A DNA stretch of 64,000 nucleotides from Bacteroidia bacterium (GTDB taxonomy: Bacteria > Bacteroidota > Bacteroidia > J057), in assembly GCA_030430205.1 (NCBI GenBank), contig JAUIGE010000001.1, forward strand, positions 372,001 through 436,000. Direction: 5' to 3'. The number at the start of each line of letters is the position of its first letter. Within the stretch, counting starts at the first letter, position 1. Shown here piece by piece: positions 1 through 8,672 of this stretch. The position numbers and the translations under genes are program-made. Below the pieces are notes generated by a model. That model had not been told where the DNA came from, did not search any database, and worked only from the letters and a program-made list of their open reading frames with translations.

Positions 1-1
1 A

Positions 2-1024
2 GAAGCCAAAGCCAGAAAGATTTATGAGTTGGTTTGTAGCCAAATGTCTTTTAATGGAAACGCTTTTCCCATCCCTTCTAAAGACACAAAGGAGCTACTG
101 AAAGAAGGTACAGGCAACTGCACAGACATCAACCTTTGGCTTTGCAATATGCTTCGCGCAGCAAAATTCGATGCTCACCCCGTCCTGCTCAGTACCCGAA
201 GCCATGGACGTATCAACGAATCTTATCCCTTCCTCACCGATTTTAATTTTACCATTGTTTACCTCGAAATGGAAGGGAAAAGTTATTTACTGGATGCAAC
301 CAGTACTTTCCTGCCTTTTGGTATGATCAGGCCTTCCTGCATGAACGGCAAGGGGCTTATTATGATTAAAGATAAATCTCTTTGGGCAAACCTGGACCGC
401 GGCCTATCGGGCATAAGCAGAATCTATGTGAAAGTGCAATTTCAAGCGGAAGAGGAGAAGTTTGTTGCTCAGGTCAGACAAGTATATAATGGCTTTGATG
501 CGGTGCTCTTGCGAGACCTTTATTTTGAAGATACCGAAACTTTCCGAACAGACTTGATGGATGGGGAAGCAAGCAACATTGAAGTAAAAAATGAAAAAGA
601 AATAAGCAGGCCATTTGAGATAGCCTATCAGGCAGAATGGCCCGCCAATATCTCGGAGGATCATATCTATATTTCGCCCTTTTTTCTTACCCAATTATCC
701 CAAAATCCCTTCATGTCAACAGAAAGAAGTTTTCCTATGGATTTCAATTATCAAAATCTGCGGAGTGTTTTCTTTACCCTGGAAATTCCCGAAGGCTATG
801 AAGTTGAAATATCTCCCCAAAAAATGTCCCTTACTGTCGCCAACAGCAAAGTGAAGTACAGTGTTAACAAGGTCGAAAATGGAGATAAAAGGCTACAGAT
901 ATTAGAGGAGTTTCATATATTGGAAAGCCTCATTTCCCCCGATTACTACCAGGAAGTCAAGGGTTTATATGATGAAAGAGTGAAGAAAAATGCGGAGCAG
1001 ATTGTCTTAAAAAAGAAGCCCTAA
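2..1024 (+). CDS. Transglutaminase-like (DUF3857-type) protein, C-terminal part; 5' end outside window
   Basis: The reading frame is open from base 2, so the gene begins upstream of the window. A transglutaminase-like core is visible: the segment GTGNCTDINLWL carries the presumed nucleophilic Cys, and LLDATSTFLPFG carries the Asp. Where active transglutaminases have the catalytic His, this protein has DFNFTIVYL, so the triad looks degenerate, as I recall for many Bacteroidota members of the family. The remaining C-terminal part is beta-rich and ends in a basic tail. Such proteins are usually exported DUF3857 proteins of unknown substrate. The stop abuts the convergent pdxJ stop. The family call is good; enzymatic activity is doubtful. 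Confidence 0.75.
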   Translation, partial: EAKARKIYELVCSQMSFNGNAFPIPSKDTKELLKEGTGNCTDINLWLCNMLRAAKFDAHPVLLSTRSHGRINESYPFLTDFNFTIVYLEMEGKSYLLDATSTFLPFGMIRPSCMNGKGLIMIKDKSLWANLDRGLSGISRIYVKVQFQAEEEKFVAQVRQVYNGFDAVLLRDLYFEDTETFRTDLMDGEASNIEVKNEKEISRPFEIAYQAEWPANISEDHIYISPFFLTQLSQNPFMSTERSFPMDFNYQNLRSVFFTLEIPEGYEVEISPQKMSLTVANSKVKYSVNKVENGDKRLQILEEFHILESLISPDYYQEVKGLYDERVKKNAEQIVLKKKP

Positions 1025-1740
1025 GCCTTCCCCAGGCAAGCCTGGTACCGCTTTATCGTCTCCTCAAAGCCCAGATAAAGCGCATCGCACACCAGCGCAT
1101 GGCCGATGGACACCTCCGCCAGATGCGGCACCTGCTGGGCAAAGTATGCCAGGTTATCCAGATTCAGGTCATGCCCGGCATTGACGCCGAGGCCGATCTC
1201 ATGTGCGAATGCCGCTGAGCGGGCATAGGGCTCTACAATCTCTTTTTTGCCTGCGGCAAAGAGACGCGCATACGCCTCTGTATAGAGTTCGATGCGATCG
1301 GTACCGATCTCACTGGCCATGCCGATACGATCGAGATCGGTCTCGATAAAGATCGAGCAACGCACGCCCGCAGCTTTGATGCGGTCTACGATTTCTGCCA
1401 GAAAATGCTTGTGCCTGAGCGTATCCCAACCTGCATCGGAGGTAAGTACGCCCGGTGGGTCCGGGACCAGTGTGCACTGCGCGGGTTTTACTTCCTCTAT
1501 CATCCGAAGAAAATCTTCGGAAGGATAGCCCTCCACATTCAGCTCTACGCTGAGGATTTTTTTCAGCTCGTAGATATCCGACCTCTTCGCGTGGCGCTCG
1601 TCAGGACGTGGATGCAAGGTGATGCCATCAGCACCCAAAGCGACCACATCCTGTGCGACTTTTTGCAGGTCGGGCAGATTGGTTCCCCGTGAGTTTCGTA
1701 TCAGGGCAACCTTATTCAGGTTTACGCTGAGCTTTGCCAT
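1021..1740 (-). CDS. pdxJ: Pyridoxine 5'-phosphate synthase PdxJ
   Basis: PdxJ condenses 1-deoxy-D-xylulose 5-phosphate with 3-amino-2-oxopropyl phosphate, the last ring-closing step of the DXP-dependent vitamin B6 pathway in the cytoplasm. The 239 residues match the family length of about 240. Recognisable motifs are the N-terminal LSVNLNKVALIRNSRG, the LHPRPDERH segment (His43, Arg45, His50), Glu70 in ELNVEG, and VNAGHDLNLDN near residue 190, which corresponds to the second catalytic His region. The ATG at 1740 is the natural start. The 5' end overlaps the stop of the upstream membrane-protein gene by 29 bases, so the two are probably co-transcribed. Confidence 0.95.
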   Translation of the reverse strand: MAKLSVNLNKVALIRNSRGTNLPDLQKVAQDVVALGADGITLHPRPDERHAKRSDIYELKKILSVELNVEGYPSEDFLRMIEEVKPAQCTLVPDPPGVLTSDAGWDTLRHKHFLAEIVDRIKAAGVRCSIFIETDLDRIGMASEIGTDRIELYTEAYARLFAAGKKEIVEPYARSAAFAHEIGLGVNAGHDLNLDNLAYFAQQVPHLAEVSIGHALVCDALYLGFEETIKRYQACLGKA

Positions 1741-4321
1741 AGTAATTTTTTACTTCCAAAAATATGATGCCTAAAGCTGCCAGGAGCAGGATAAGCGAAG
1801 CTATCAAAGAGATCGCTTCTCCAAGCTGGTAGCTTCGTGGCTCCATACGGAACTCTATGGTCGAAGTTCCTGCCGGTATCCGCGCTGCGCGCAGGATATA
1901 GTTGACGCGGAAGTGAGGCACTTTTTCTCCATCTATATACATCAACCAGCCTTTGGTGCCGCCATTGTAGTAAATGTCAGAGAAGACAGCAAGCTGCTCC
2001 TGGCTCGTAGTTGCCTGATACACAAGCTTATTGGGGGCATAAGATGTCAGAGAAATGCTGGCCGATGGGTCTGCCGATGGCGAAAAGCCTTCAACAAAAT
2101 CGCCATATTTATCCATATCAATCACCGCTTCCCGAGCCGGGTCTATCTCTCCCAGGACATTTATTTCGTCATCTGGTCCATTTACTTTCCGCAAACCGGA
2201 AACAAACCAGGCGTTGCCCAGGGCATAAGGGTTCTGGATAGGTGGCTGGTTAGGATCGAAGATAAAGTACTTGGTATTGAGCATATTCAGCACCCTTGCA
2301 TTGGCCATGGATGCCCTTTTGACAGAGTCGGAAGTACTGCTCACAAAAGGGGCCACCACCTGCACCATCTCAGGCTGGATATGCCTGCTGATCACATCCT
2401 GATAACGACGCAATTTCGCGGCATGATAGCCTCCCACAGAAAAGTGGAAGTTTGCCGTAACAGACTCATTGAAAGGTCCTTCCCAGCTGTTTCGGTTGCG
2501 CGGATCAACGCCCGTAACATTGAATACGCGGTAGTAAGGATCACTGTCCTGCAAAATTTGGCGATCAGCCGGAGACGCTTGTGGCGTGGTAATCTGGCGT
2601 TTTTCCACAAAAACACTGTTATCCAAATAGCGTTTGTTGACGCTCCACATATCGAGCAGCGACAATCCAAGTAAAACAGCGATGGCGATGGGCCATTTGA
2701 TCCTGTTTTTCATATAGAGCCATATCATGGCTGTGGAAACTGCGACCAGGCCGAAGGCGCGCAGCGCATCTGCCCGCAACAGATCTATTCTCACTTCTTT
2801 GAGAAGGTCTACCACATTGGGGGGGTAGCCATTATCACTTCTGCCCGTTAAGGGCAGAACCTCAGCCCCCATGGCAAACCAGAAAAGGGCAAGGCCGCCC
2901 GTGACCCCACCCGCTATGAGCACAGAGCGGGTGATCCGCTCAGGAGAAAGATTGTATTCTTTCCTTTTGTAGATACGAAAAAGCGCCAATATGCCCAGCA
3001 AAGGCATGGTAAACTGCGCAATCACCAGCGTCATCGCCGGTGCCCGAAATTTGTTGTAGGCAGGCAAAGTGTTGTAGAGAAATTCATTGAATTCGCCCAT
3101 ATGCCTTCCCCAGGAAAGCACCATAGAAACGATCGTCGCCATGAGCAACCACCACATCATCGGCCCTTCTACCACAAACAAGCCCAGCACAAAGAGGAAG
3201 CAAATGATCGCTCCAAGATAAACAGGCCCGGAAGTAAACGGCTGGTCGCCCCAGTAAGTAGGCAGGACATTAGTCTGCAGCTGACGTGCTACGGGATGAT
3301 CTTTGTCTATTTCCATCCCGCTTTTTCCTCCCATGAAATTAGGGATCATGAAGGTAAAAGTCTCCGAAGCCCCATAGCTCCAGCGCATGGCGTATTCATA
3401 ATCCAGGCCATCGCCCTGTGGCTCGCCCGGCTCAGCTTTGAGTTCGCGCGGTCCGCGGATGGTCTCCTTGGCATATTCCTGCGAAGTCCAGAGCAAACTC
3501 ACACTGGGCCCTACGGCCAGTATGGCCGCGAGCACCAACATGCCCGTTGCCTTTGCAAAGTCAGGCAGTGTCTTTTTGGTGATTGCATCAATCAAAAATG
3601 CCAATCCCAACAATACGATGATGATCGCCAGGTAATAGGTGATTTGAAAGTGGTTGGAAGCCAGGTTGAGGGCGAGGCTGAGTGCCGTCACCACGCTGCC
3701 CAGCAGCAGCTTGCCCCGATAGGCCCAAAGCACCCCCGCAATGGTGGGGGCCATAAATGCCAAAGCGGCAGCTTTGGAGGTGTGGCCTGCCGCTTGTATG
3801 ATGAAGAAATAGGACGAGAAGGCAAAGCAAAAAGCGCCCAGAGCGCCCAGCCAGGGTCCTGATTTCAGGGAAAGCATCAGTATATAAAAGCCTACAAAAA
3901 ACAGGAAAATAAATTTCACTGGATTGGGCAATCCCAAAAAGGCAATCTTTTTCGCCTTGACCATCAGGTTTTTGGGATAAGGAAGTCCCATGTGGTAGGA
4001 AGGCATACCGGAGAACTGGACATTGGTCCAGGTAGAGTGCTCTCCTGATTCTTCATAAAAGTCCAGCACCTCATGCGCCATCCCGCTAAATTGCTGTATA
4101 TCGCCCTGTTTGATCACTTTTCCACTTATCAGGGGACTGAAATACATAAACAGCAAGGCCAAAAATCCCACCACTATTCCGACATGAATCAGAGGGGAAG
4201 AATACTTGCCCAAAGGGGAACTCGAACCCGCAACCTTTTGGGGTGCAGAAGTTGCCTGAGGGCTTGATTTGCGGCTAGCTTTAGCTTGAGGACGAGAAGG
4301 TCTTTTACTTGATTTTGCCAT
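1712..4321 (-). CDS. Large multi-pass membrane protein, YfhO-like
   Basis: This is an integral membrane protein of about 869 residues with a basic, Ser/Lys/Pro-rich N-terminal cytoplasmic tail. Roughly a dozen hydrophobic segments follow, then a soluble extracytoplasmic region (about residues 590-830) and a final membrane helix before a lysine-rich C-terminus. The N-terminal pattern (FSPLISGKVIKQGDIQQF, then WTNVQFSGMPSYHM) is the one I associate with Bacteroidota proteins annotated YfhO, a GT-C-like fold implicated in glycosylation in Firmicutes. I chose the ATG at 4321 because an upstream in-frame start would run into the preceding aminotransferase gene. Together with that gene it suggests a surface-glycan context, which is inference. 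Confidence 0.75.
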   Translation of the reverse strand: MAKSSKRPSRPQAKASRKSSPQATSAPQKVAGSSSPLGKYSSPLIHVGIVVGFLALLFMYFSPLISGKVIKQGDIQQFSGMAHEVLDFYEESGEHSTWTNVQFSGMPSYHMGLPYPKNLMVKAKKIAFLGLPNPVKFIFLFFVGFYILMLSLKSGPWLGALGAFCFAFSSYFFIIQAAGHTSKAAALAFMAPTIAGVLWAYRGKLLLGSVVTALSLALNLASNHFQITYYLAIIIVLLGLAFLIDAITKKTLPDFAKATGMLVLAAILAVGPSVSLLWTSQEYAKETIRGPRELKAEPGEPQGDGLDYEYAMRWSYGASETFTFMIPNFMGGKSGMEIDKDHPVARQLQTNVLPTYWGDQPFTSGPVYLGAIICFLFVLGLFVVEGPMMWWLLMATIVSMVLSWGRHMGEFNEFLYNTLPAYNKFRAPAMTLVIAQFTMPLLGILALFRIYKRKEYNLSPERITRSVLIAGGVTGGLALFWFAMGAEVLPLTGRSDNGYPPNVVDLLKEVRIDLLRADALRAFGLVAVSTAMIWLYMKNRIKWPIAIAVLLGLSLLDMWSVNKRYLDNSVFVEKRQITTPQASPADRQILQDSDPYYRVFNVTGVDPRNRNSWEGPFNESVTANFHFSVGGYHAAKLRRYQDVISRHIQPEMVQVVAPFVSSTSDSVKRASMANARVLNMLNTKYFIFDPNQPPIQNPYALGNAWFVSGLRKVNGPDDEINVLGEIDPAREAVIDMDKYGDFVEGFSPSADPSASISLTSYAPNKLVYQATTSQEQLAVFSDIYYNGGTKGWLMYIDGEKVPHFRVNYILRAARIPAGTSTIEFRMEPRSYQLGEAISLIASLILLLAALGIIFLEVKNYYGKAQRKPE

Positions 4322-4355
4322 GATTGTGTAGCTATTCGAGGATTTGCGACCAAAG

Positions 4356-5501
4356 CTACTTAAAAAAATCATTTATCGCTTCAATAACCCGCTGCTGATC
4401 TGCTTCTGTCAGTTCATAATAAAAGGGCAATCGCAGCAGGCAGTCAGCATATCGATCACAGTTGGGCAAGCTTCTCCCATCGTGTTTGTCTGTATAAAAA
4501 GGGCTTGAATGCAGGGGCAAATAGTGAAAAACTGCGTGAATATTGTGCTGATCTACCAGGTAGCGAATCAGGGCCGACCTTTTTTCCAAGGAAGGCAAAA
4601 GGAGGTAAAACATATTGCCATTGTTGGAAGTGTGTGGCGGATAAAAGGGGAGGGAAAAATGCCGTTCTCCCGCCAGGGGCTGCAAGCCCTGCTCATATCG
4701 CTTCCATATCGCCTTTCGGCGAGTTTGTATATCTTCCATTTGCTCCAGCTGCGCAAAGAGAAAAGCCGCGATCGTCTCCGTCGGCAAAAAAGAAGAGCCG
4801 ACATCCACCCAACTGTATTTGTCCACCTCCCCCCGGTAAAAAGCGGCCCTGTTGGTCCCTTTTTCCCATAGTATCTCCGCCCGCTCAAAAAAGCGCGCAT
4901 CATTGATGGCCAGCATGCCGCCTTCGCCGGAGATGATATTTTTCGTCTCATGAAAGGAAAAAGCGGCCAGATGGCCGATGCTGCCCAAAGGCTTGCCTTT
5001 GTAAGTAGCGTCTATCGCCTGGGCGGCGTCTTCGACGACGAAGAGGCCATGGCGCTCCGCCAGAGAGATGATGGCGTCCATCTCGCAGGCTACGCCTGCA
5101 TAATGCACCAGCACGATCGCCCTGCTGCGATCTGTGATCAGCGCTTCGAGCTGCTTCTCATCGACATTGGGCTGGTCCGCCCTGCTATCTGCAAAAACGA
5201 TTTTTGCGCCGCGCAACACAAAGGCATTGGCCGTGGAAGGAAAAGTAAAAGAAGGCATGATGACTTCATCGCCGGGCTGTATGTCGAGCAGCAGCGCTGC
5301 CATCTCCAGCGCATCGGTGCAGCTGGTGGTCAGCAGGCAGCGGCCAAAGCCGTAGCGCTCCTGCATGAAGCGATGACATCGCTTGGTGAAGTCGCCGTTG
5401 CCGGCGAGCTGGCCGGAGTGGACTGCCTCGTAGAGGTAGTGGACTTCCTTACCTGTAAGGTGGGGCAGATTGAAGGGGATTTTTTTTAACTTGTTTTCCA
5501 A
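4356..5501 (-). CDS. wecE: dTDP-4-amino-4,6-dideoxygalactose transaminase (WecE/RffA type)
   Basis: This is a DegT/DnrJ/EryC1 PLP-dependent sugar aminotransferase with extensive resemblance to E. coli RffA/WecE, which makes dTDP-4-amino-4,6-dideoxy-D-galactose. Shared segments are IPFN near the N-terminus, CTDALEMAALLLDIQPGDEV, VHYAGVACEMD, VEDAAQ (PLP-phosphate Asp) and FSFHETKN, whose Lys (about residue 187) forms the Schiff base. The start is not ATG: in-frame TTG codons occur at 5501 and 5543, and homology to the short family N-terminus favours 5501. The stop lies 35 bases before the YfhO-like gene, so they probably form one operon. A partial second copy of the 5' end lies at 6495-6583. 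Confidence 0.9.
   Translation of the reverse strand: MENKLKKIPFNLPHLTGKEVHYLYEAVHSGQLAGNGDFTKRCHRFMQERYGFGRCLLTTSCTDALEMAALLLDIQPGDEVIMPSFTFPSTANAFVLRGAKIVFADSRADQPNVDEKQLEALITDRSRAIVLVHYAGVACEMDAIISLAERHGLFVVEDAAQAIDATYKGKPLGSIGHLAAFSFHETKNIISGEGGMLAINDARFFERAEILWEKGTNRAAFYRGEVDKYSWVDVGSSFLPTETIAAFLFAQLEQMEDIQTRRKAIWKRYEQGLQPLAGERHFSLPFYPPHTSNNGNMFYLLLPSLEKRSALIRYLVDQHNIHAVFHYLPLHSSPFYTDKHDGRSLPNCDRYADCLLRLPFYYELTEADQQRVIEAINDFFK
5377..5487. repeat. Direct repeat copy 1 (within the wecE 5' coding end)
   Basis: This 111-base stretch is the 5' coding end of wecE. It is nearly identical to 6495-6583 in the same orientation. Two 8-base direct repeats AGTGGACT inside this copy (5417-5424 and 5438-5445) are 21 bases apart and mark the ends of the segment missing from copy 2. 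Confidence 0.85.
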
Positions 5502-5558
5502 AAGTGTTGATCTAAAATTGAGCCCTACGTCTAATATGGTCAAATAAGTCCCATCCCT

Positions 5559-6485
5559 ATGAAGATCAACGAATATCTACAGAAATTTGAACAATCACAT
5601 TTCCCCATGAAAAAAACAATTATTCAAGGATTGGTTTCTTTTTTGGTAGGATTCCTTTTTTGGATTGGAGCTTCCGCAACAAATGCCACCTTAAGTGTTG
5701 GGCTTTCTTTTGCCTGGTCAATTCCTATTTATTTTTTATTGGGGTTGGTTTTTCGCTTAATATTAAAATACCCGGTCAAAACTTCCTTGTGGTCACTTGC
5801 TCCATTTTTAATTAATGGCTTTATCGCAATATTTGGCAATCCTTCGTTGATTCCATTTGATATTCCTATTGGCGTAATCGTTTGGGGCTTGTCCTTTTTT
5901 TGGGGCTTCTACTTTGTCAATTTTCCCCTAAAAAAACAGCTCATGGGAAGTCTTGCTTTCGCTATCACAGCTCTGCTTTTTCTCTATATTATTATCCCTC
6001 ATGCTGATTTTAACAGCAATAGCTATCAACTGTCAAAACCATTTCCATGGTCAGAATTAAAAGGGGTCAATGTGGCAGACTGGCAGGCAGCAAAGCATCA
6101 GGGAAAGGTTTTGTACATCGACTTTTGGAGTACCACTTGTGGGCAGTGCATCGATATGTTTCCCGATGTTCAGGCTACGTATGATAAATACAGGGATCAC
6201 CCCTGTTTTGAGATGTTGGTATTGGGGAGCAAAAAGTATGATACGTTTGAAAAATTAAGCGATTCGCGCTGGCACAAGCCCTATTCTTTTCCCAAGTACT
6301 ATGATGAAACAGGGGCTTTCACCGATAGCCTGGGCGTTCGTTACTTACCCCGTACATTTTTGGTGAGCGCTGAAGGGAATGTGGTGTTTTCACATATAGG
6401 CTATTTGCCGGACGATGCACGGGTGCATAAAAGTCGTATGGAAAAGGAAATAGAGGCTCTTTTAAGGGAATGTGAAACTCAATGA
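5559..6485 (+). CDS. Membrane-anchored thioredoxin-fold (TlpA-like) protein
   Basis: The 308-residue protein has four or five hydrophobic segments (about residues 21-150) followed by a periplasmic thioredoxin-like domain. The redox motif CGQC is at residues 194-197 in FWSTTCGQCIDMFP, and the cis-Pro segment YLPRTFLV is near 265. This is the TlpA/ResA-type fold of membrane-tethered thiol-disulfide oxidoreductases, so a role in extracytoplasmic disulfide handling is likely; partners cannot be named. The gene is visibly AT-richer than its neighbours and sits between two directly repeated copies of the wecE 5' end, which suggests it was inserted. It is transcribed away from wecE with almost no intergenic space (start 16 bases from the longest wecE frame). 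Confidence 0.8.
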   Translation: MKINEYLQKFEQSHFPMKKTIIQGLVSFLVGFLFWIGASATNATLSVGLSFAWSIPIYFLLGLVFRLILKYPVKTSLWSLAPFLINGFIAIFGNPSLIPFDIPIGVIVWGLSFFWGFYFVNFPLKKQLMGSLAFAITALLFLYIIIPHADFNSNSYQLSKPFPWSELKGVNVADWQAAKHQGKVLYIDFWSTTCGQCIDMFPDVQATYDKYRDHPCFEMLVLGSKKYDTFEKLSDSRWHKPYSFPKYYDETGAFTDSLGVRYLPRTFLVSAEGNVVFSHIGYLPDDARVHKSRMEKEIEALLRECETQ

Positions 6486-6494
6486 TAATCTGCT

Positions 6495-6583
6495 CATCGC
6501 CTGGTGAAGTCGCCGTTGCCGGCGAGCTGGCCGGAGTGGACTTCCTTAGCTGTAAGGTGGGGGAGATTAAAGGGGATTTTTTT
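6495..6583 (-). pseudogene. wecE 5'-end remnant (direct repeat copy 2)
   Basis: Read on the minus strand this segment encodes IPFNLPHLTAKEVHSGQL followed by AGNGDFTRR. That matches the start of the intact WecE, less seven residues (YLYEAVH). The missing 21 bases lie exactly between two AGTGGACT direct repeats present in the intact gene, so a slippage or recombination deletion explains them. The reading frame then runs into the end of the thioredoxin gene and has no further wecE sequence. It is a remnant, and lies in direct orientation about 1.1 kb from the intact 5' end. Confidence 0.8.
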
Positions 6584-6678
6584 CAAATTAAACGGAAAGA
6601 ATTGAGTGTCTGAGGGTTACAATTTATTCACTTATTGTTTTTAATCTTCAAAAATAGCAAAAGCTACATTCTTATTTG

Positions 6679-6686
6679 TACCTTTG
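6679..6686 (+). promoter_or_regulatory. Putative -7 element for typA
   Basis: TACCTTTG matches the Bacteroidota -7 consensus TAnnTTTG and lies about 50 bases upstream of the typA ATG. A clear -33 TTTG partner at the usual spacing was not seen, so this is a moderate call. Confidence 0.5.
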
Positions 6687-6737
6687 CACCGCGAAAAAAT
6701 CGCGCCTTCTTTTTTGGAAGGAATTTAATTGAAAGAT

Positions 6738-8585
6738 ATGTCTCAGAATATACCTGTTTCTACATTGCCAAATACGAAAACTGCTTTGCAAAACCTTCGC
6801 AATATCGCCATCATCGCTCACGTAGACCACGGAAAGACCACCCTGGTAGATAAAATCCTCTACCAGTGTAACCTCTTCAAGGATCACGAAGAGAAGAAGG
6901 AACTGATCCTCGACAACAACGATCTTGAAAAAGAAAGAGGGATCACCATTTTGGCAAAAAACGTTTCTGTTACTTACAAAGGTACCAAAATCAACATCAT
7001 TGATACCCCTGGTCACGCCGACTTCGGCGGTGAGGTGGAGCGTGTTCTCAACATGGCCGATGGCGTGTTGCTGCTCGTAGATGCCTTTGAAGGACCTATG
7101 CCTCAGACACGTTATGTATTGAGCAAAGCCATACAACTGGGCCTTAAGCCCATCGTAGTTGTCAACAAAGTAGACAAACCCAACTGTCGTCCCGACGAAG
7201 TACATGAAGCCGTATTCGACTTGATGTTCGTTCTCGAAGCTTCAGAAGAGCAACTCGACTTCCCTACCATATATGGATCAGCCAAAAATGGCTGGATGAG
7301 CAATGACTGGACAGAGGAGACAGAAAATGTAACGCCTCTGCTGGATGCTATTTTGGAGCATATTCCTGCACCTGAAGTAGTAGAGGGCACCCCACAGCTC
7401 CAGATTACCAACCTGGATTATTCTCCATTTGTGGGTCGTATTGCCATCGGCAGGGTGACCCGAGGCAGCCTCAAGGCTGGCCAGAGGGTGAGCCTTGTCA
7501 AGCGCAATGGCAAGATTGTCAAATCTCAGATAAAAGAGCTTTTTGCTTTTGAAGGCCTCGGGAAAATCAAAATCGACACGGTCGAGTGTGGTGACCTCTG
7601 TGCCATGACAGGCCTGGAAGGCTTTGACATCGGCGACACAGTCGCTGACTTTGAGGCGCCGGAAGGACTTCCGCCGATCTCGATAGATGAGCCTACCATG
7701 AGCATGCTCTTCACTGTGAACAATTCCCCTTTCTTCGGAAAAGAAGGCGATTATGTCACCTCTCGTCACCTGCGCGACCGCCTGATGAAGGAGACCGAGA
7801 AAAACCTCGCTCTCAAAATTGAGGAAACCAACTCTGCGGATTCTTTTATGGTTTATGGCCGGGGAGTATTGCACCTTTCTGTTCTTGTAGAGACCATGCG
7901 CCGCGAGGGCTATGAGTTGCAATTGGGACAGCCACAGGTATTGCTCAAAGAGATTGACGGCAGAAGGCACGAACCCATTGAAACACTGACCATAGATACA
8001 CCTGAAGGACCTGCAGGAAAAATCATCGAAGCCGTTACCCACCGCAAAGGTGAGCTGGTGATCATGGAGCCCAAAGGCGACTTGCAACACCTGGAGTTTC
8101 ATATTCCTTCCCGTGGCATCATGGGCCTGCGTACCCTTGTGCTCAACCTGAGCGCTGGTGAAGCTGTGATGGCTCACCGTTTCAAGGAGTACGGCCCATG
8201 GAAAGGCGAGCTTCCTGGCCGCAACCAGGGTGCTTTGATCGCCCATGAAACAGGAACCATCATTCCTTACGCTTTGGATAAACTACAGGATAGAGGCAAG
8301 TTTTTTGTCAAACCTGGAGATGATGTATATATGGGACAGGTTGTGGGAGAACACACCCGCGCAAATGACCTCCCGGTCAATGTGATTCGTCTCAAGAAAC
8401 TGACAAACATGCGTGCCGCAGGTTCTGATGACAAAATGAGGCTGGCTCCTCCACAGCTTTTCAGCCTGGAAGAAGCCATGGAGTATGTCAGAGAGGACGA
8501 GTACGTAGAGGTTACCCCCAAAAATATCCGCATGAGAAAAATCATGTTGGATGAAAACGACAGAAAACGAGCCGCGAAAAAATAA
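6738..8585 (+). CDS. typA: Translational GTPase TypA/BipA
   Basis: This is a ribosome-associated GTPase of the EF-G-like family involved in ribosome assembly and stress or cold adaptation. All G motifs are present: G1 AHVDHGKT (residues 27-34), ERGITI of switch I, G3 DTPGHADFGGEVER, and G4 NKVDK. The beta-barrel, EF-G-like and BipA-specific C-terminal regions follow, and 615 residues is the normal family length. I chose ATG 6738 because it is preceded by a GGAAGGA-type purine stretch; a TTG at 6729 is possible but unlikely. The gene is monocistronic in appearance, with its own -7 element upstream. Confidence 0.97.
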   Translation: MSQNIPVSTLPNTKTALQNLRNIAIIAHVDHGKTTLVDKILYQCNLFKDHEEKKELILDNNDLEKERGITILAKNVSVTYKGTKINIIDTPGHADFGGEVERVLNMADGVLLLVDAFEGPMPQTRYVLSKAIQLGLKPIVVVNKVDKPNCRPDEVHEAVFDLMFVLEASEEQLDFPTIYGSAKNGWMSNDWTEETENVTPLLDAILEHIPAPEVVEGTPQLQITNLDYSPFVGRIAIGRVTRGSLKAGQRVSLVKRNGKIVKSQIKELFAFEGLGKIKIDTVECGDLCAMTGLEGFDIGDTVADFEAPEGLPPISIDEPTMSMLFTVNNSPFFGKEGDYVTSRHLRDRLMKETEKNLALKIEETNSADSFMVYGRGVLHLSVLVETMRREGYELQLGQPQVLLKEIDGRRHEPIETLTIDTPEGPAGKIIEAVTHRKGELVIMEPKGDLQHLEFHIPSRGIMGLRTLVLNLSAGEAVMAHRFKEYGPWKGELPGRNQGALIAHETGTIIPYALDKLQDRGKFFVKPGDDVYMGQVVGEHTRANDLPVNVIRLKKLTNMRAAGSDDKMRLAPPQLFSLEEAMEYVREDEYVEVTPKNIRMRKIMLDENDRKRAAKK

Positions 8586-8626
8586 GGAAGACGGTGAGTC
8601 GTATGATTAAAGAGATGATTTTTTCT

Positions 8627-8634
8627 TATTTTTG
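8627..8634 (+). promoter_or_regulatory. Putative -7 element for the PD40/OmpA gene
   Basis: TATTTTTG fits TAnnTTTG and lies about 40 bases before the ATG at 8673. No convincing -33 element was seen. Confidence 0.4.
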
Positions 8635-8672
8635 ATCAACGATTCACCGGCTTTTCCAAATTTAATTTCGCC

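Noticed and set aside
1913-2674. 253-codon frame antisense to the YfhO-like gene (also 3101-3862)
   Set aside because: Both are opposite a membrane protein with a consistent hydrophobic pattern, and their composition (His/Gln/Arg-rich) is that of antisense translation.
7278-8246. 322-codon open frame antisense to typA
   Set aside because: It lies wholly inside the well-conserved typA gene on the other strand and shows no family resemblance, so it is a shadow frame.
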